Positions 36,680-49,161 of a stretch of 64,000 nucleotides of DNA are shown one piece after another. This DNA comes from Dreissena polymorpha. Lineage: Eukaryota > Mollusca > Bivalvia > Myida > Dreissenidae. The position numbers and the translations under genes are program-made. Location of the stretch: positions 186,501 through 250,500 of the forward strand of contig NW_026273342.1 of the NCBI RefSeq assembly GCF_020536995.1. Direction: 5' to 3'. The notes beneath the pieces are model-generated. The model saw only the letters and a program-made list of their open reading frames with translations, did no database searches and was not told where the DNA came from. The first letter of the stretch is position 1; every line of letters starts with the position of its first letter.

Positions 36680-39600
36680 CTGGCGAATATTTAAGAAATT
36701 GTCAAAGTTCCGTATTATTATATTACAAATGCTTACAACAAAAATTAGATCTTCGTTGCCATTTCTGTTATGTGAGAAGTATGACTACTTCACATATATT
36801 TTGTTTCATAATATAACTCATTATAAAGTCTCCAAACTCAAACATATATACATCTGAGTTGCATTGATTGAATAATTAAAAACTTAAATACTGCCACTGA
36901 AACTGTTATACTATCTCAAAGACTATTCAAGGCAAGGGTTTTGCCCATCTCATATATCGCTTCTTGCAACGCAGTGTCGGTGAGAATGACACATTGAAAA
37001 TATAATATGTACGTAGATTCGACACATACAACGGATGCCTACGTTACTAAGGTAACTATAACGAGTAGCATACCTTTCTTGTACATGTATACTTAGCGGG
37101 ATAGCGCTGCGCGCGGACAGAGTACTTACCGCCGACCGAGAGACGAGAAGAGGCTCCCGGAAGATGACCCACTGTACCGCCTGATTGCATAGCGGGGTTG
37201 TCGTACTTCCGGAATACGTGTAGAATTCGCAAGGTTGGCGGCGGAAGACGTCAAGATTCAGAGAGGTGCTAATGGAGAAATCTATAATGACGACAACTTA
37301 CAGTGTAATATAACACAACCCTATTTAGACAAACGATACCTGCAATGGTTGGGGCTGTTGTAGTGTATTAATATTTATTATTACAATGCAGCCAATTCGT
37401 ATCCTACATAAAAACGTTTCTCGGAAGAAAAAACCTTATGACTGTCCAAGAAAACACTCACATATAATGAAATATTATCTATAATAAATTAGATTAAAGG
37501 ATAATCAAGTCTACTCGTACGAATATATTATATTGTTTACAACGCGGTTAAACAACTAACATTATTAACACGGTATAATTAGTTTTGGTATGCCGTGTAT
37601 AATCGCATTCAAAGAATGTTTTCCAAGTACTTTAAACGGTCCGAAGAATGAAATATGTCACCTGATAAGCATTTTTTTTAAATAAAATGCGAAAACTTAC
37701 AGCTTTTCGTTACTGAACTTCACTTAGTGGCCATATAACAATTAACAGCTGAGTTTAGACTGTATCAAATGGGAAAACATCAAGGCCCTGTGTATTCGTC
37801 TTAAGGAAAAACTAATGGTTGCTCATTCATCGAGTCAAAGCGATGTCAGCTGAGGCCATCAAACTCAATGATGCGTGGGTACCAATGACAACTCAATCAA
37901 TTAAATGGGGAACATACATTTATTTAAGCTGTCGTTAACAAACGTTAAGTTCAGCAAGTCGACATGGCCATTCGTCCGTAGATAAATCGTTTTATCAAGA
38001 ATCAACACATACAATACACGGCATGCTTTAAGGTTGTGCAAAACTACAACTATATATGAGTGGTTTATACGATCATTATTATATATATCAATAAGCATTG
38101 CTATCAAAGATAAAGAGATCTACAATCCAAATGACATGATACTATGAGATACTACATACGCCCTGCCTTGAGATGATAGGCAGTAATAAAACTTTAAGTG
38201 ATTTATGGACATTTTTCACTGTTGAATTGAGCTGAAAAGAATTAAAAGGTCAACAGAGTTAGTTAAAATGTGGTTACTGACCAATTATCTTCAACTCATC
38301 TTGCTACCAGTTGTTTATAAAAAATATATATTATATTCGATATTTTACATGACTCACCCAGTCCTCTAATAAGCTGAACTGATCCGTAAAATAAAAGATT
38401 GTTGTTGTGTCGTATGAACGAATCTGCACTAAAACTGAATTTAGATTCACATCGTTAATCGAATCAGTTTTGTCGTCAGTTGTCAAAACGAAAGTACGGT
38501 TGATATTTAAATGCATTATTTTTCTCTTTCCGGGATATTGTTTTAGTATGTTGATGCTGCATTAACAAATATAAGTGTATATTAAGTGAAAACACCAAAA
38601 ATAAACAACGGTTGCGTCAGACACCTATTAACTGTTAAATGCCCATAATAGATCTATCACTTTAAAACTCGTCTGTTCATGTTTTGTATGCGAAACACGT
38701 AACTTACTGATATTAGCGATGTAAGGTAAGTTGCTTCCAAGGAAAATCGAAAAGTGCATGTTTCTGTTCCCAAAGTCTAAACTGTCGGGTTGTTTCTGAA
38801 AACAAGTGAGAGCAACGAGAATCAGGGTTTACGCCATGACCGTTACACACATTGCCTATACATGTATATGAAAGTAGACCAACATTTATAATGAATACTA
38901 ACGTAACCCATGACGATCACGAATATAAAAATATAAAATACCTCTCGTATTAAATGTATTTGTTACCTATATATTTACCTGGAATTTTACAAATAAAGCT
39001 TTCTCGTTACCTGAAGGAAGTATTCGAATATCGTCTGAACCAAACAATACGATTAGCAAACAGGCTTACGTGTATGAAGAAGGCGAGGACCGCCAAGCCG
39101 TCCGCGTGATGCTCTGCCTCCTCGATACTTCCATAGCGGCTGTTGTACATCACGATGTGCAGCTGCAACGTACGCCATGCATCAATAGTAAATGAGTCGC
39201 GTTCTGGGAAAACTGGGCATAATGCCTTGCGTAAAGTGTCGTTCCAGATTAGCCTGTGCAGTCCGCACAGGCTAATCAGGGACGACACTTTCCGCTTTTA
39301 TGACATTTTTCGTTTAAATGAAGTCTCTTCTAAGCAAAACTTCCAATTTATGCGGAAAGTGTCGTCCCTGATTAGCCTGTGCGGACCGCACAAGCTAATC
39401 TGGGACGACACTTTACGCACATGCATTATGCCCAGTTTTCTCAGAACACGACTCAAATATTTTGGTATAAAACAATAAATTCATGTTCAAATATATCAAC
39501 GCAATACATACATTCAAACCATTTTCGTCACATGCCTTTTAGATCATATGTGTCTTTGACAATGGTTATGATAACTATTAATTAGCATCCATATATAACT

Positions 39601-42600
39601 GATTTACCGCTATGTGTAAAATGTATCAATGTATGCTATTTTACAGAATTAGACATGTTCCCGTTACTGAATTTGAAAATATAATGTATGCAATAATATG
39701 TTTATATGAGTCGGTCTCTGTGAAAACCAGGATTAATGCAAATGCCTCAACTATTGTCATAGAATAGCCTGCTAATCAAGGACGACACATTCCACCAATA
39801 CAAGACTTTAGTTTTAAAGAGACTTTTACACCAACTATTCAATAATTGCGGAATGCATCGTACCTGATTTACCTGCACGGACTACACAGTCTTATCAGGG
39901 ACGGATTTCACTTACACGCATTAAGCCCCGTTTTCCGTTTGCTCGACTCATATAAATGATTTATATAGTTGGCAGAACCAAAGTTTGCTTCTTAAACCAG
40001 AATGTGTCAACTGCCTCTGTATAAAATTATCCCATCTTTAACAATGTTGTTTGTTTTCACCAAAAAGTTACCTCGCCGTCATAGCGGTACCCGTTGACCG
40101 TGTGCTCAGAACCGGGAGAGATCTGGTTGTCAAAGGTCTAAAAACTAGCAAGAAATATTCTTAAGTAAACAAATAAAAATACATATGAAGTTCTTCATTG
40201 CAATCTATTGTGTCACTACACTTGAAGTATATTCATAATTACATTGTATCTTGTTTTTTATCTGTAAGTTTTTTTCCGATCTTTCGGCAAATCATGTACA
40301 CATAAGTGCAACCTTAGCTGCGCCAGCCGGATAGAAAACGTCCCTTTACAATCCGGTCCTTAATTAATGGTAGTGAACGTATTGCAAAACCGTGAGAGGC
40401 AAAGCAGATGTAAAAAAAACTCAGTATATTATATTGTAACAACCATGAACAAAAGTGAGGTCAACGACTTGTTTTAACTGGTTTTAAGTAGCTTGAAACT
40501 TAATATTTGACCCAGCATTATGCATTAACTATGAACGTGTACATACTTGTATAAATGACTTCATCGCATCACAATCTATATTAAATAGCAATTCATTTAT
40601 TTATTTAATACATTTCAATTTAATTACATGTATGATATAACTAAATAATTGCATTATTCCGACTGCACAAGTTGAGTAGCTGACTATTTCAGTTAGAATG
40701 GCGATACATCAATGTATGACTGATGAGATCATATGACAAAATGAGTGCTTTGCAACCTTAAATAAATTGAAGTATCTTAGTTGTTTTACAATTATTAAAC
40801 TTTTCTTTGGTCTATAAAGAAAAGACGAAAAACAAAACAACCAAGTGTTTGCATATACCGTGCTTTCAAACAAGCCACCATAATGCACGTGGAAGTCGTG
40901 CGCGATGTACATGCCGTAACGGTGTGGGATATTGTACGCCGCTAGATCACCGGGATAAAAAAGGAACTCAGCTGAATGGCCTTGAACAGAATCTAAACAT
41001 TGTTGTGTTTTTTTCATATCTGAAAAAGCAAAAAGTAATAATACAAAAAACAATAAAAGCGATGATGTTAATAGTGTTTCGTTGTTCGCAGATGTTTTTT
41101 CTGAACATTTCTTAACCGCATGACATCCGCATGCAATTTAACCCATTTATGCCCAGCGTCTAGAAAAAAAGGACTTTGCAAGCAGCGTAGACCCAGATGA
41201 GACGCAGCATGATGCGGCGTCTCATCTGGTTCTGCGCTGTTTGGTTAAAGAAATTTCTGTAAGAAAAATATTCTAAATATAGAAATAAATTTCATAGACA
41301 TCCCTAATTTTTGAAGTAACTTAATCCAATTTAGAAGGATGGGAGAGTGCACTACGCATGAATTGGTTAACAGTGTTGTGTGCCACTCGGTAGAAATATA
41401 AATCATAAATATGTTCAGCGACTCGACAGATCTCATGTGTGGCAGTGTTGACCGATTAGCATAATATATCGGTATGTGGTTTTAATGCCGCCTGTTGCCT
41501 TATTAACCCCTACAAATTGGTATTAATTGCCGTCATGGTTGGAGCCATATCGACCCGAGCAGAAACAAGACATTAATTAGCCATTTCACGTTGGTAAAGC
41601 CTCATATGGTACACAAGCGAAACGCAGATGGCTTTTTGTAACCAAAATTAACTTGGAAAATATGCTATACAATTGTAAATCTTTCGAAATTTTATGGTAG
41701 AAAGATTGTTTAGCAGTAAAGATAGTTACAACATTTCCCAAATGTTATAACATTTTTATTTCCCATTACTTATATTGACAGGACATTAATGCATTCATAA
41801 CTTTTTTCCAAAGTAGTGCCAATTGAGTTCGCAATGTTTTTAGAAAGAAACTTACGATATTTCATATGATTTAAAAGTTTCGACTTATATCTTTTACATA
41901 TTTGGTAAAACAAAAATGGATTGGATGCACACAAGAAATGGAAGGAAAACATTCGGAAAGTACGCCGAGATTTTTTTGTCGAATCGACGAAGCAATCTTC
42001 GCGTATAGAGTTCGGCTGAAAAATGTATATTGCTTCTATATTTGTTTGAGATCTATGGCGAAATTTTAGCTTTGCATTTTCAAAAAAATTAAGATGAAAG
42101 CTGTGAATCAATATAATTGTTCAAATTTTGTATGAAATATGCTGAATATTTTTTAAAAGTAAATTAATAAAATTATCATAAATTAGTTGAATTTAAACAG
42201 AACAGACAATAATTATGACTTGCACTATGCACATCGTCAGTAAAGCATGATAAAGAAGATTCATGTCGCTTTAATCATATAATTTCAGTATATACAGTAT
42301 ACATTTCAGTACATGTGTTATACCTGGTCTTTATTATAAAAATAATGCATTTAATAATTATATATATATAATTATCAAATGCAATATTTTTATAATATAT
42401 GTATATATATATACATAAACATTGTGCTAATTAAAAAAGTAAGTATGTGTCTTTGTTTTAAGATTTTTTTTGCTTTTGTTCAATACTTATTTAAAAGAGA
42501 CTAGTTTTAAATATATTTGGTTTTGTTATCAATGTCAAGCATTTTGAAAAATGTAATCCACGGTGTATATGCATATCGGTGGCCTCTATGTCAAAATGCT

Positions 42601-44785
42601 GCCTCTCTGTTCATTCTCGGCTGTTTCTCTGTTATATACAGGAAAACGAATGATCGACATTCTCAAACAGGAAAGAAAATATAAGTTTAAACCCGTAAAC
42701 ACATTTGTGCATAAAAAGAGAAGATCCGTGAGTGGAAGCATATATCCAGCTAAATGTTCACAGTATTCCGCAAGTCCAAACACTTATCAAAACCTCTATC
42801 GAAGATGGAATGATGACGAGGTCGGTGGAAGAATCGTGCATACATGCCACTTTGATGACTTTTTAACATAGCTTTTCCCTAATATTTCAAATATCTAGTG
42901 TCATTGATATCATCTTAATGATCAAATCCTTACGTTCAATGTACGCTATATAGTAGTTTTCATCAATTTTACTTTAAAAAAATGCCTACTTTCGCTTGCG
43001 TTGTGGCACGGAATGCCTCTCGATCGGCTCACTTTTCTGGCACGGGTAGCCTATCAAGTCGTCGATTGACACTGGCATGGGAACACTCGCCATTACATTT
43101 TAGGCCGAATAGCCGTTCCTCGCAACAATGGGAATGGTGTATTTTAAGCGTCGCAATAATAAAATGATTATCTATATCATTAAATAAATTTATTTAAACT
43201 GTCATACAATTCAAGTTCAATATTTTGACACTAGAATTGTCAGTTTCACAATAGTTAAGAGAAATATGCCATGTGTAGTCAAGATTATCTGCAGTATGCT
43301 ATCAATGATACTAGATATTTAACAAAAATTTCGGAATAGATTAATTCTCTGCTTTATGATTCCACGGTTGATTATTGATACAGACCAAAAACCACAGCTC
43401 AACCAGTACAGAGCACTCAAAGGGATTTGGTCGTTGTGGTGAAATGAAACGGTTGTTGATATACCAAAACATAGTAAATTGTTGTAAGTTAGCATTTCCT
43501 GATTCACGCACTTCTATGAATATACCCTTTCTGCCCCGCTAAATGTAAATACTTTGTACTAAATCATGCATTGAGGAAATGTGTAACATGTCTTATTATG
43601 TAGATGTGCAAATTTCGTTGTATTATTGCCAAAAAACATGGTTATTATAACACGTTTCTTAGTGTGTTTCTAGTTTCCTAGCATATCCATGCTGACTGAC
43701 TAACCATTGTTGATGAGCGTCCCCTGAACTACGGGGCTGTTATAGACCATCGTCGGACATGAGGCGAACTCGTCCACGGAGAGACTTCCAGTCTCAATAT
43801 TCACAGGAGACTGTTGCTGACCATTGCATTCGCGGGAAAACGTCTTGGGCCAGTTGTAAACACCTAGAATATTTGTGTCTGTTAACACATTTATGCCTAG
43901 CGTCTAGAAAAAAGGCCTTGGCAAACAGCGTAGACCAATATGAGACGCCGCATGATGCGGCGTCTCATCAGGGTCTTCGCTGTTTGCTTAAAGGAATTTC
44001 TGTAAGAAATATTCTAAATATAGAAATAAATATACTAGACATGCCTAATTTTGGAAATAAATTGATCCAAAGAAGGATGGGAGAGTCCATTAGGCATAAA
44101 TGGGTTAATAAGAGTTTTGATCGACGGCAAATTTGTTAATTTCGATCACAATTTAAAACCCATGCAGTCATTGATATTGAATATAATTACATGAAAAATC
44201 AAGAACTAATGTCTAGCATAGCTTTCTTGTGTTTGATTTTCGTTAATAATGTGATATGTACGATTAGTGTTTGCGATTTTTTATTTAGAAGTATAAGTAA
44301 GTAAACAATATTTAAAATCTGATCATAACTCACTCAGATTCAGCGTAAACCTCTTAAAAACGTCTGCAAAGGTGTTATAAAGCATGAGGTTGAACAGATC
44401 CATGGATTATGATGGGATAATGGATCCTTTGCCATATGCAGTAAGCGTAGCCCCAGACCAGCCTTCGCCATCTCGTCAAAATAAGCGGGCATGGTAGCTA
44501 GCTCTTGAACCCAGTGTGTCGATATGCAGACTTGTCTGGAGCTACTCTGGCCGAAAATGGAAGAAAACCCATTTTCGCATGACGCCGGTTATTCCACCGC
44601 ATGTAATACGCCGCATTACCATAGGGATCATCCACGTTGCGGTCATAGTGGAAGTATTTGACGTCACTGAACTCGTACACGGTATCACTGTCGGACGAAC
44701 GAAGGAACAGCACGAACACGCCACACAGCAGGGCGATACTGGCGCTATCGACAACACGTATCGTCGGGTTAGGGCATTCGTACAT
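36560..44785 (-). CDS. Alpha-carbonic anhydrase, gene 1 (eight exons)
   Basis: Hydrates CO2 to bicarbonate at a zinc site. On the minus strand the exons are 44,785-44,620, 43,863-43,705, 41,019-40,859, 40,137-40,072, 39,162-39,070, 38,795-38,708, 37,281-37,130 and 36,679-36,560. All have AG acceptors and GT donors, the phases join, and the total is 1005 bases (334 residues plus stop). Residues 16-27 are hydrophobic (signal or anchor), so the product is probably secreted or membrane-bound. Seen motifs: QQQSPVNI (71-78); zinc ligands His152 and His154 in DFHVHYGG; Glu173 in GSEHTVNG; His186 in ELHIVMYN; the substrate-pocket STTTP (Thr272); and QPLNGRVVESNF at the end. Cys68 and Cys276 sit where secreted members form a disulphide. 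The usual NNGH proton-shuttle site reads NND at the exon 2/3 join, so either that residue is lost or the junction is misplaced. Start: the only ATG before the hydrophobic stretch. Confidence 0.88.
39193..39455. mobile_element. Short palindromic element (family 3) in carbonic anhydrase gene 1
   Basis: Terminal mirror of about 33 bases: 'gttctgggaaaactgggcat' at the left and its mirror 'atgcccagttttctcagaac' at the right. Inside are mirrored copies of 'gattagcctgtgc' and 'gggacgacacttt'. No coding capacity. It lies 30 bases upstream of the acceptor of the exon at 39,070-39,162. Confidence 0.85.
39745..39950. mobile_element. Decayed family 3 palindromic element
   Basis: Retains 'gcctgctaatcaaggacgac' and a right part with 'cttatcagggacgg' and 'cacgcattaagccccgtttt', at lower identity than the copy at 39,193-39,455. 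The left terminus is not clear. Confidence 0.55.
41138..41370. mobile_element. TTAA-flanked palindromic element (family 1)
   Basis: TTAA then 'cccatttatgcccagcgtct', a near-perfect hairpin ('gatgagacgcagcatgatgc' with its mirror), the block 'aaatatagaaataaatttca', and the right end 'ttggttaa'. It lies in the intron between carbonic anhydrase exons 2 and 3. Confidence 0.8.
42100..43300. other. Carbonic anhydrase intron sequence, no separate gene supported
   Basis: Contains a plus frame at 42,563-42,871 and another at 42,982-43,167, the latter in a GC-richer patch. Neither shows a domain I recognise, and both lie on the opposite strand inside the intron. Confidence 0.5.
43882..44108. mobile_element. 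TTAA-flanked palindromic element (family 1) beside a splice acceptor
   Basis: TTAA 'cacatttatgcctagcgtct' to 'ggcataaatgggttaa', with the central hairpin 'gagacgccgcatgatgcggc'. Its left end is 18 bases from the acceptor of carbonic anhydrase exon 2 (43,863), so the branch-point zone of that intron probably falls inside the element. Confidence 0.8.
44620..44785 (-). CDS. Carbonic anhydrase gene 1, exon 1 (signal/anchor)
   Basis: Starts ATG (MYECPNPTIRVVDSA), then the hydrophobic run IALLCGVFVLFL, then an acidic/aromatic stretch ending DDPYG. The donor is 'ctatg|gtaatg' on the minus strand. Joined to exon 2 it reads DDPYGVYNWPKTF, the N-terminal form of the family. Open frame continues past the donor to 44,498 but enters a repeat-like segment, which supports splicing here. 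Confidence 0.75.
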
Positions 44786-44804
44786 TCAATTGAACACAAG
44801 GACG

Positions 44805-45185
44805 TGTAGACTGATGCAGCCGTTTCTTTAACAATATCGTATTCATCAAATACTGAACTTAAAAGGAACTTTCGTAAATTATGTGCGAAATGTTTTTACG
44901 GTATCGTAAGAGGTGTTGGACCACAAAAACACTAAATTACTAAAATAATTGTATTGAATCGTTTTTATTGTTATAAATCATACTGAAATTCCTCGTAGGA
45001 ACACCAATACTATATTTTCCTAATTTGCTGTGTGTACTTTCTTGTCATTTTTATCCTGCAATTATCGAATTAAGAAAAAAACGATTGGTACGATTGTTTT
45101 ATTCCAAACACAGTTTTAGACGTTGTTTAGTGATTAAATGAAAGAGCAGACAACACCATGCACATAGACAATTGAAGCGGACAAC
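44805..45185. other. 5' flank of carbonic anhydrase gene 1
   Basis: AT-rich, before the ATG at 44,785 on the minus strand. No clear TATA box or other motif could be fixed. The promoter is presumably here. Confidence 0.4.
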
Positions 45186-45189
45186 ACCA

Positions 45190-46050
45190 TGAGAATAACC
45201 CGTCGCGACAGATACCATTATAAGCATACATGAAGCGCTGTAGATAACACAATTGGCAGCGATACCATAATAATAGCACGGCGCAGCAACAACACGATTA
45301 GCATAGCACGGAACAGCAGCGATACCATTAGCATAGCACGGCGTAGCAGCAACACAATTAGCATAGCACGGAAGAGCAGCAATACCATAAGCATAGCACG
45401 GAGCAGCCGCAACACGATAAGCATAGCACGGAACAGCAGCAACACCATTAAAATAGCACGGCGTAGCAGCAACACCATTAGCATATCACGGCGTAGCAGC
45501 AACACCATTAGCATATCACGGCGTAGCAGCAACACCATTAGCCTAGCATGGTGTAACAGCAACACCATTAGCATATCACGGCGCAGCACTTAAACACCAT
45601 TCGCATAGCACGGCGCAGCACATAGCAAGGGTAAGCATTATCAACATGAGCATAGCACGGCGTAGCAGCAACACCATGAGCATAGCACGGCGTAGCAGCA
45701 ACATCATTTGCATAGCACGGAGTAGCAGCAACCCATTCACATAGCATGGATCAGCATTAACACCATGAGCATAGCTTTGCGCAGCAGCAACACCATAAGC
45801 ATAGCACGGCGTAGCAGCAACACCGTGAGCATAATACTGCGCAATAGTAACAACATTATCATTAGCGGCAACACTATAAGCATAACAAGGCACAGCAGCA
45901 ACACCATTCGTGTAACACGGAGCACCATCAACACAATTAGCAGAGCACGGCGCAGCATCAACACCATTAGTATTGCACGGCGTAGCAGCAACAGCATTAT
46001 CATTAGTATAGCACGGCGCAACATACGAAACCATTGGCAAAAGCACGGCG
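45190..46050. repeat. 30 bp minisatellite
   Basis: About 28 diverged units of 'agcagcaacaccattagcat' plus 'agcacggcgt', period 30. Since 30 is a multiple of three, several frames on both strands stay open for 100-160 codons (minus 45,218-45,589, 45,576-46,067 and 45,737-46,135; plus 45,765-46,058). These give monotonous Leu/Arg/Met, Ala/Tyr or Ser/Asn patterns and are not genes. Confidence 0.9.
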
Positions 46051-46059
46051 CGGGATAAC

Positions 46060-47750
46060 CATGACATAAACCAATAGTTTTGCGCGTCATTTCATACCAA
46101 AATGAAAGTTTATTTGTTGTTAAATTTACTCCCAAATATTATCCGGGTAATCTTGGTGTACTATGGCACGTGACTTAAATTGACGTTTTACCCTATGTAT
46201 CTGTTTTTATAAAGATTGTAACTAAATGTTGCCCTACACATTAACATTGATTTAAGTAAACTAAGATCAAGAATTAGTGCCAACTACTGATGTATATCTC
46301 GTCGGTTGTAATGTTTCAAATGTGACGAGGCAATTAGCAATATTATTTAAATAATAAGAATACGTTTTGCGTGTTATTAACTGCTAAAGAATGTGTTTTA
46401 TTTACATTTACCAAAGCAAAGATTTTTTATCAAGTAAGTTCATTCAAGTTACAATATTAAAACAAAAACGTATTACCTGATTTTGAGCATTGTTATCCTC
46501 ACACGCTAATCCCATGAACAGTTTTAGAGCAGTCTTCGTCGTATTTTATATATTTATTAATGGATATGTTATGTTTAATAACACCGTGCGTCATTCTGGA
46601 TGGGTGAGGAGAACGCATCGGCGAAAAGCAAAGGTAAAACGTTTAAAAGGTGAAAAACAAACTCCCAGCTAATTGCATGTCTTACTCTTAATAATAAATA
46701 ACACTGGACAGTAAATAAAGAGATATAAAGATGCTACAATTTCAAAATAAAAATAGTTCCTGTAACAACGCAATTTATAAAAAATTGATTTTCGAAATCA
46801 TCTTAGATTACGATCAAACAGTGGGCGTTATAATAAAACCGTGTCAAATAATTTGATAATTGTAGAAACGAAAAGCTGATTTAAATTACTTTAGTTAAGT
46901 AGTTGCTTGAATATTTTTGATTTTACATTTGCTATGAAATAGTCACACTATTTATAACAAAGCATTCGTGGCCGTTGTTTGATAGATTGACACATTCTTT
47001 GCTGCAGTTATCCTCTTGTGAGTATTAAATGTTAACAAGACAAACACTTGGTGCAAAAGAATTTGATTCAGTTTAAAATGAAGTGGTCACAGATTGATAG
47101 ACATTGACAATCGTAATTTAAAATAATATAAAAGTCCTACTTATATCGCGCACTTTAATGAGATTTTACAGCAAACACGTACTCAATATATGGAATAAGG
47201 CATGCGTATAGCGGCTTTTCATGACGATCCATTCCTACTGATCGTACAACTTCTCCTTCTAAGACTTCTTATATTTATACCTACTTCTACCATAACTACT
47301 ACTACAACTTCTACTACTACTAATTTTAATGCGGATTGTCCGCGGCCGCGAAAACGGTCACTGGCACAATTCATATATTTAAAAAAAGTATTATATTTTA
47401 GCATTTACAAAATCAAGTTACCAATATCTATTAAGCAATCATGTAATACGATCTTAAATTTTAAAATATAATATTTATTAAGCGATTACAATTTGAAGGA
47501 TATAGTCTTAGCAAATTAGCGCTTGCAGTGTTAGCAAATTGGTCCAATAGCAATTTAACCTTGAGAAAATTTCACCTTTTTTTCTTGTAAGTTTAAAAAG
47601 TGATAATGGAAGGCAATGTCCGCCAGTGTATTCATGTTGGAAAACGGCAATGTACATTTTGATTAATGGCAATTGTATGTTTGTAAATTACACTTGTTAA
47701 TTGCTTAATTACAACTCCATGTTGACATATTTCAATTGCATGTTGTGATA
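46060..47750. other. Intergenic, no gene seen
   Basis: AT-rich between the two carbonic anhydrase genes. A short (ACT/ACC)n-like run lies at 47,280-47,330. No recognisable coding exon. Confidence 0.55.
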
Positions 47751-47752
47751 TT

Positions 47753-47985
47753 CGTCGCGTTGTAAGAAAACTGGGCATAATGCATGTGCGTGAAGTCTCG
47801 TCACAGATTAGCCTGTGCAGTTTGCACAGGCTAATCAGGGACGACACTTTCCGCCTTAACATGATTTTCGGTATGAAGGGACTTCCTTTAAACGAAAAAA
47901 AAAACATAAAAGCGGACTGCACAGGCTAATCTGGTACGAACTTTACGCACATGCATTAAGCCCAATTTTCTCAGAACAAGACACA
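47753..47985. mobile_element. Palindromic element (family 3)
   Basis: Same family as 39,193-39,455: 'aaactgggcataatgcatgt' at the left, central 'gattagcctgtgcagtttgc' with mirror, and 'gcattaagcccaattttctc' at the right. The right inner half has been shortened around a poly-A run. Confidence 0.8.
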
Positions 47986-47989
47986 TATA

Positions 47990-49160
47990 AAAAACTCCGT
48001 TTGAATCGTGCTATTCGTTACTAACATGCAGCAACTTCCATGAGTCTTCGTGCTTCTTTACATCACATGGTGGCACATTCTAGAAGCTTCAATTCATCTT
48101 TCGGTACTTAACACATGTAAATCTCGCAATATATTGCTTATAGATAAAATATGGTATTTCTTTTTATGTATTATCTATTTATATATAACAATATTACACT
48201 AGTAATTATACTTGCCATTCCATGTGTATTTAAACTAGAAATTCAACAAGACGCAAGCAATAAGCACTTAGCGTGTTGCAAGGCATGCCGCAACATAAAT
48301 TTAGTCAAATGCGACCTGACAATTTTCAATGTGTTATTCATATAAAAACAGAATAACATAAATATATCGGGATAATTAAAATCCAAGTTATGTCTTTACC
48401 TTTATATCACTAGCTATTTTTGTCGAAAAAGCCGTGTCTCTGTAACCCACTTAAATGCCTGAAGCAGGCTAGTTGTGTGCAAACTCAAATGGATGCACGG
48501 TTTATATATGTGTGTGTTACTTCTCTTGTACGTCTACCTTTGCCTGCAAGTAACAAAGCACCTGTATCATTAACACAGCAATGCTAAATGGAATCCTCCA
48601 TTGATATTTTGTTGACTCTACGCAGTTAAATTATTTCAAACATTAAAAAAATGAAAATTAGTTACCGACAGTTGATGACTTAACTTGTTATCAACATTAA
48701 TATGAAAATTGTGATATTCCCTAAAAAAAATTACGCTTTAGTATTTATATTCGTCGCTCTATCCGTCAGCTGTAGTTGGTACACACGCACAATAACTAGA
48801 AATGTTTTGCTGATTTCTTGAGTCTAGTAAGCATACAGTTGTGCTGGATCAGAGATATTTCCAAAATATACATATAATACAAACGATTATTTCAAATGAA
48901 GGAAAATAGAAGCATGATACCATTAAGATAATTAGGTATACACTATTTAACAAAAACATGCATGGTTAAGTGCGTCACGTGGTTTATTTTAAAAGAATCC
49001 ATTTTGTCTAATATAAGAGATTAAAAAACTTCAGTAAACAATGCTACATGAGAAAATTATTAAAAATTTGTGTTAGACTAGATTCCTTAGAGACACGAAT
49101 AACTGCTGATCTACTCGCACTGTTTAAGATTTGCGAAAGATATCAAAACAAAAAGTTTAT
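47990..49160. other. Intergenic, no gene seen
   Basis: AT-rich. This should contain the 3' untranslated region of carbonic anhydrase gene 2, whose stop is at 49,162. Nothing else recognised. Confidence 0.5.
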
Positions 49161-49161
49161 T

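Noticed and set aside
39007-39288. A single 93-codon minus gene
   Set aside because: Only the middle 31 codons are a carbonic anhydrase exon bounded by AG and GT; the rest is intron and palindromic element.
42563-42871. Plus frame of 102 codons inside a carbonic anhydrase intron
   Set aside because: No recognisable domain or splice support; the base composition is not clearly coding.
45218-46135. Long minus frames (123, 163 and 132 codons) with Leu/Arg/Met or Ala/Tyr repeats
   Set aside because: They are produced by the 30 bp minisatellite; several overlapping frames are open at once.
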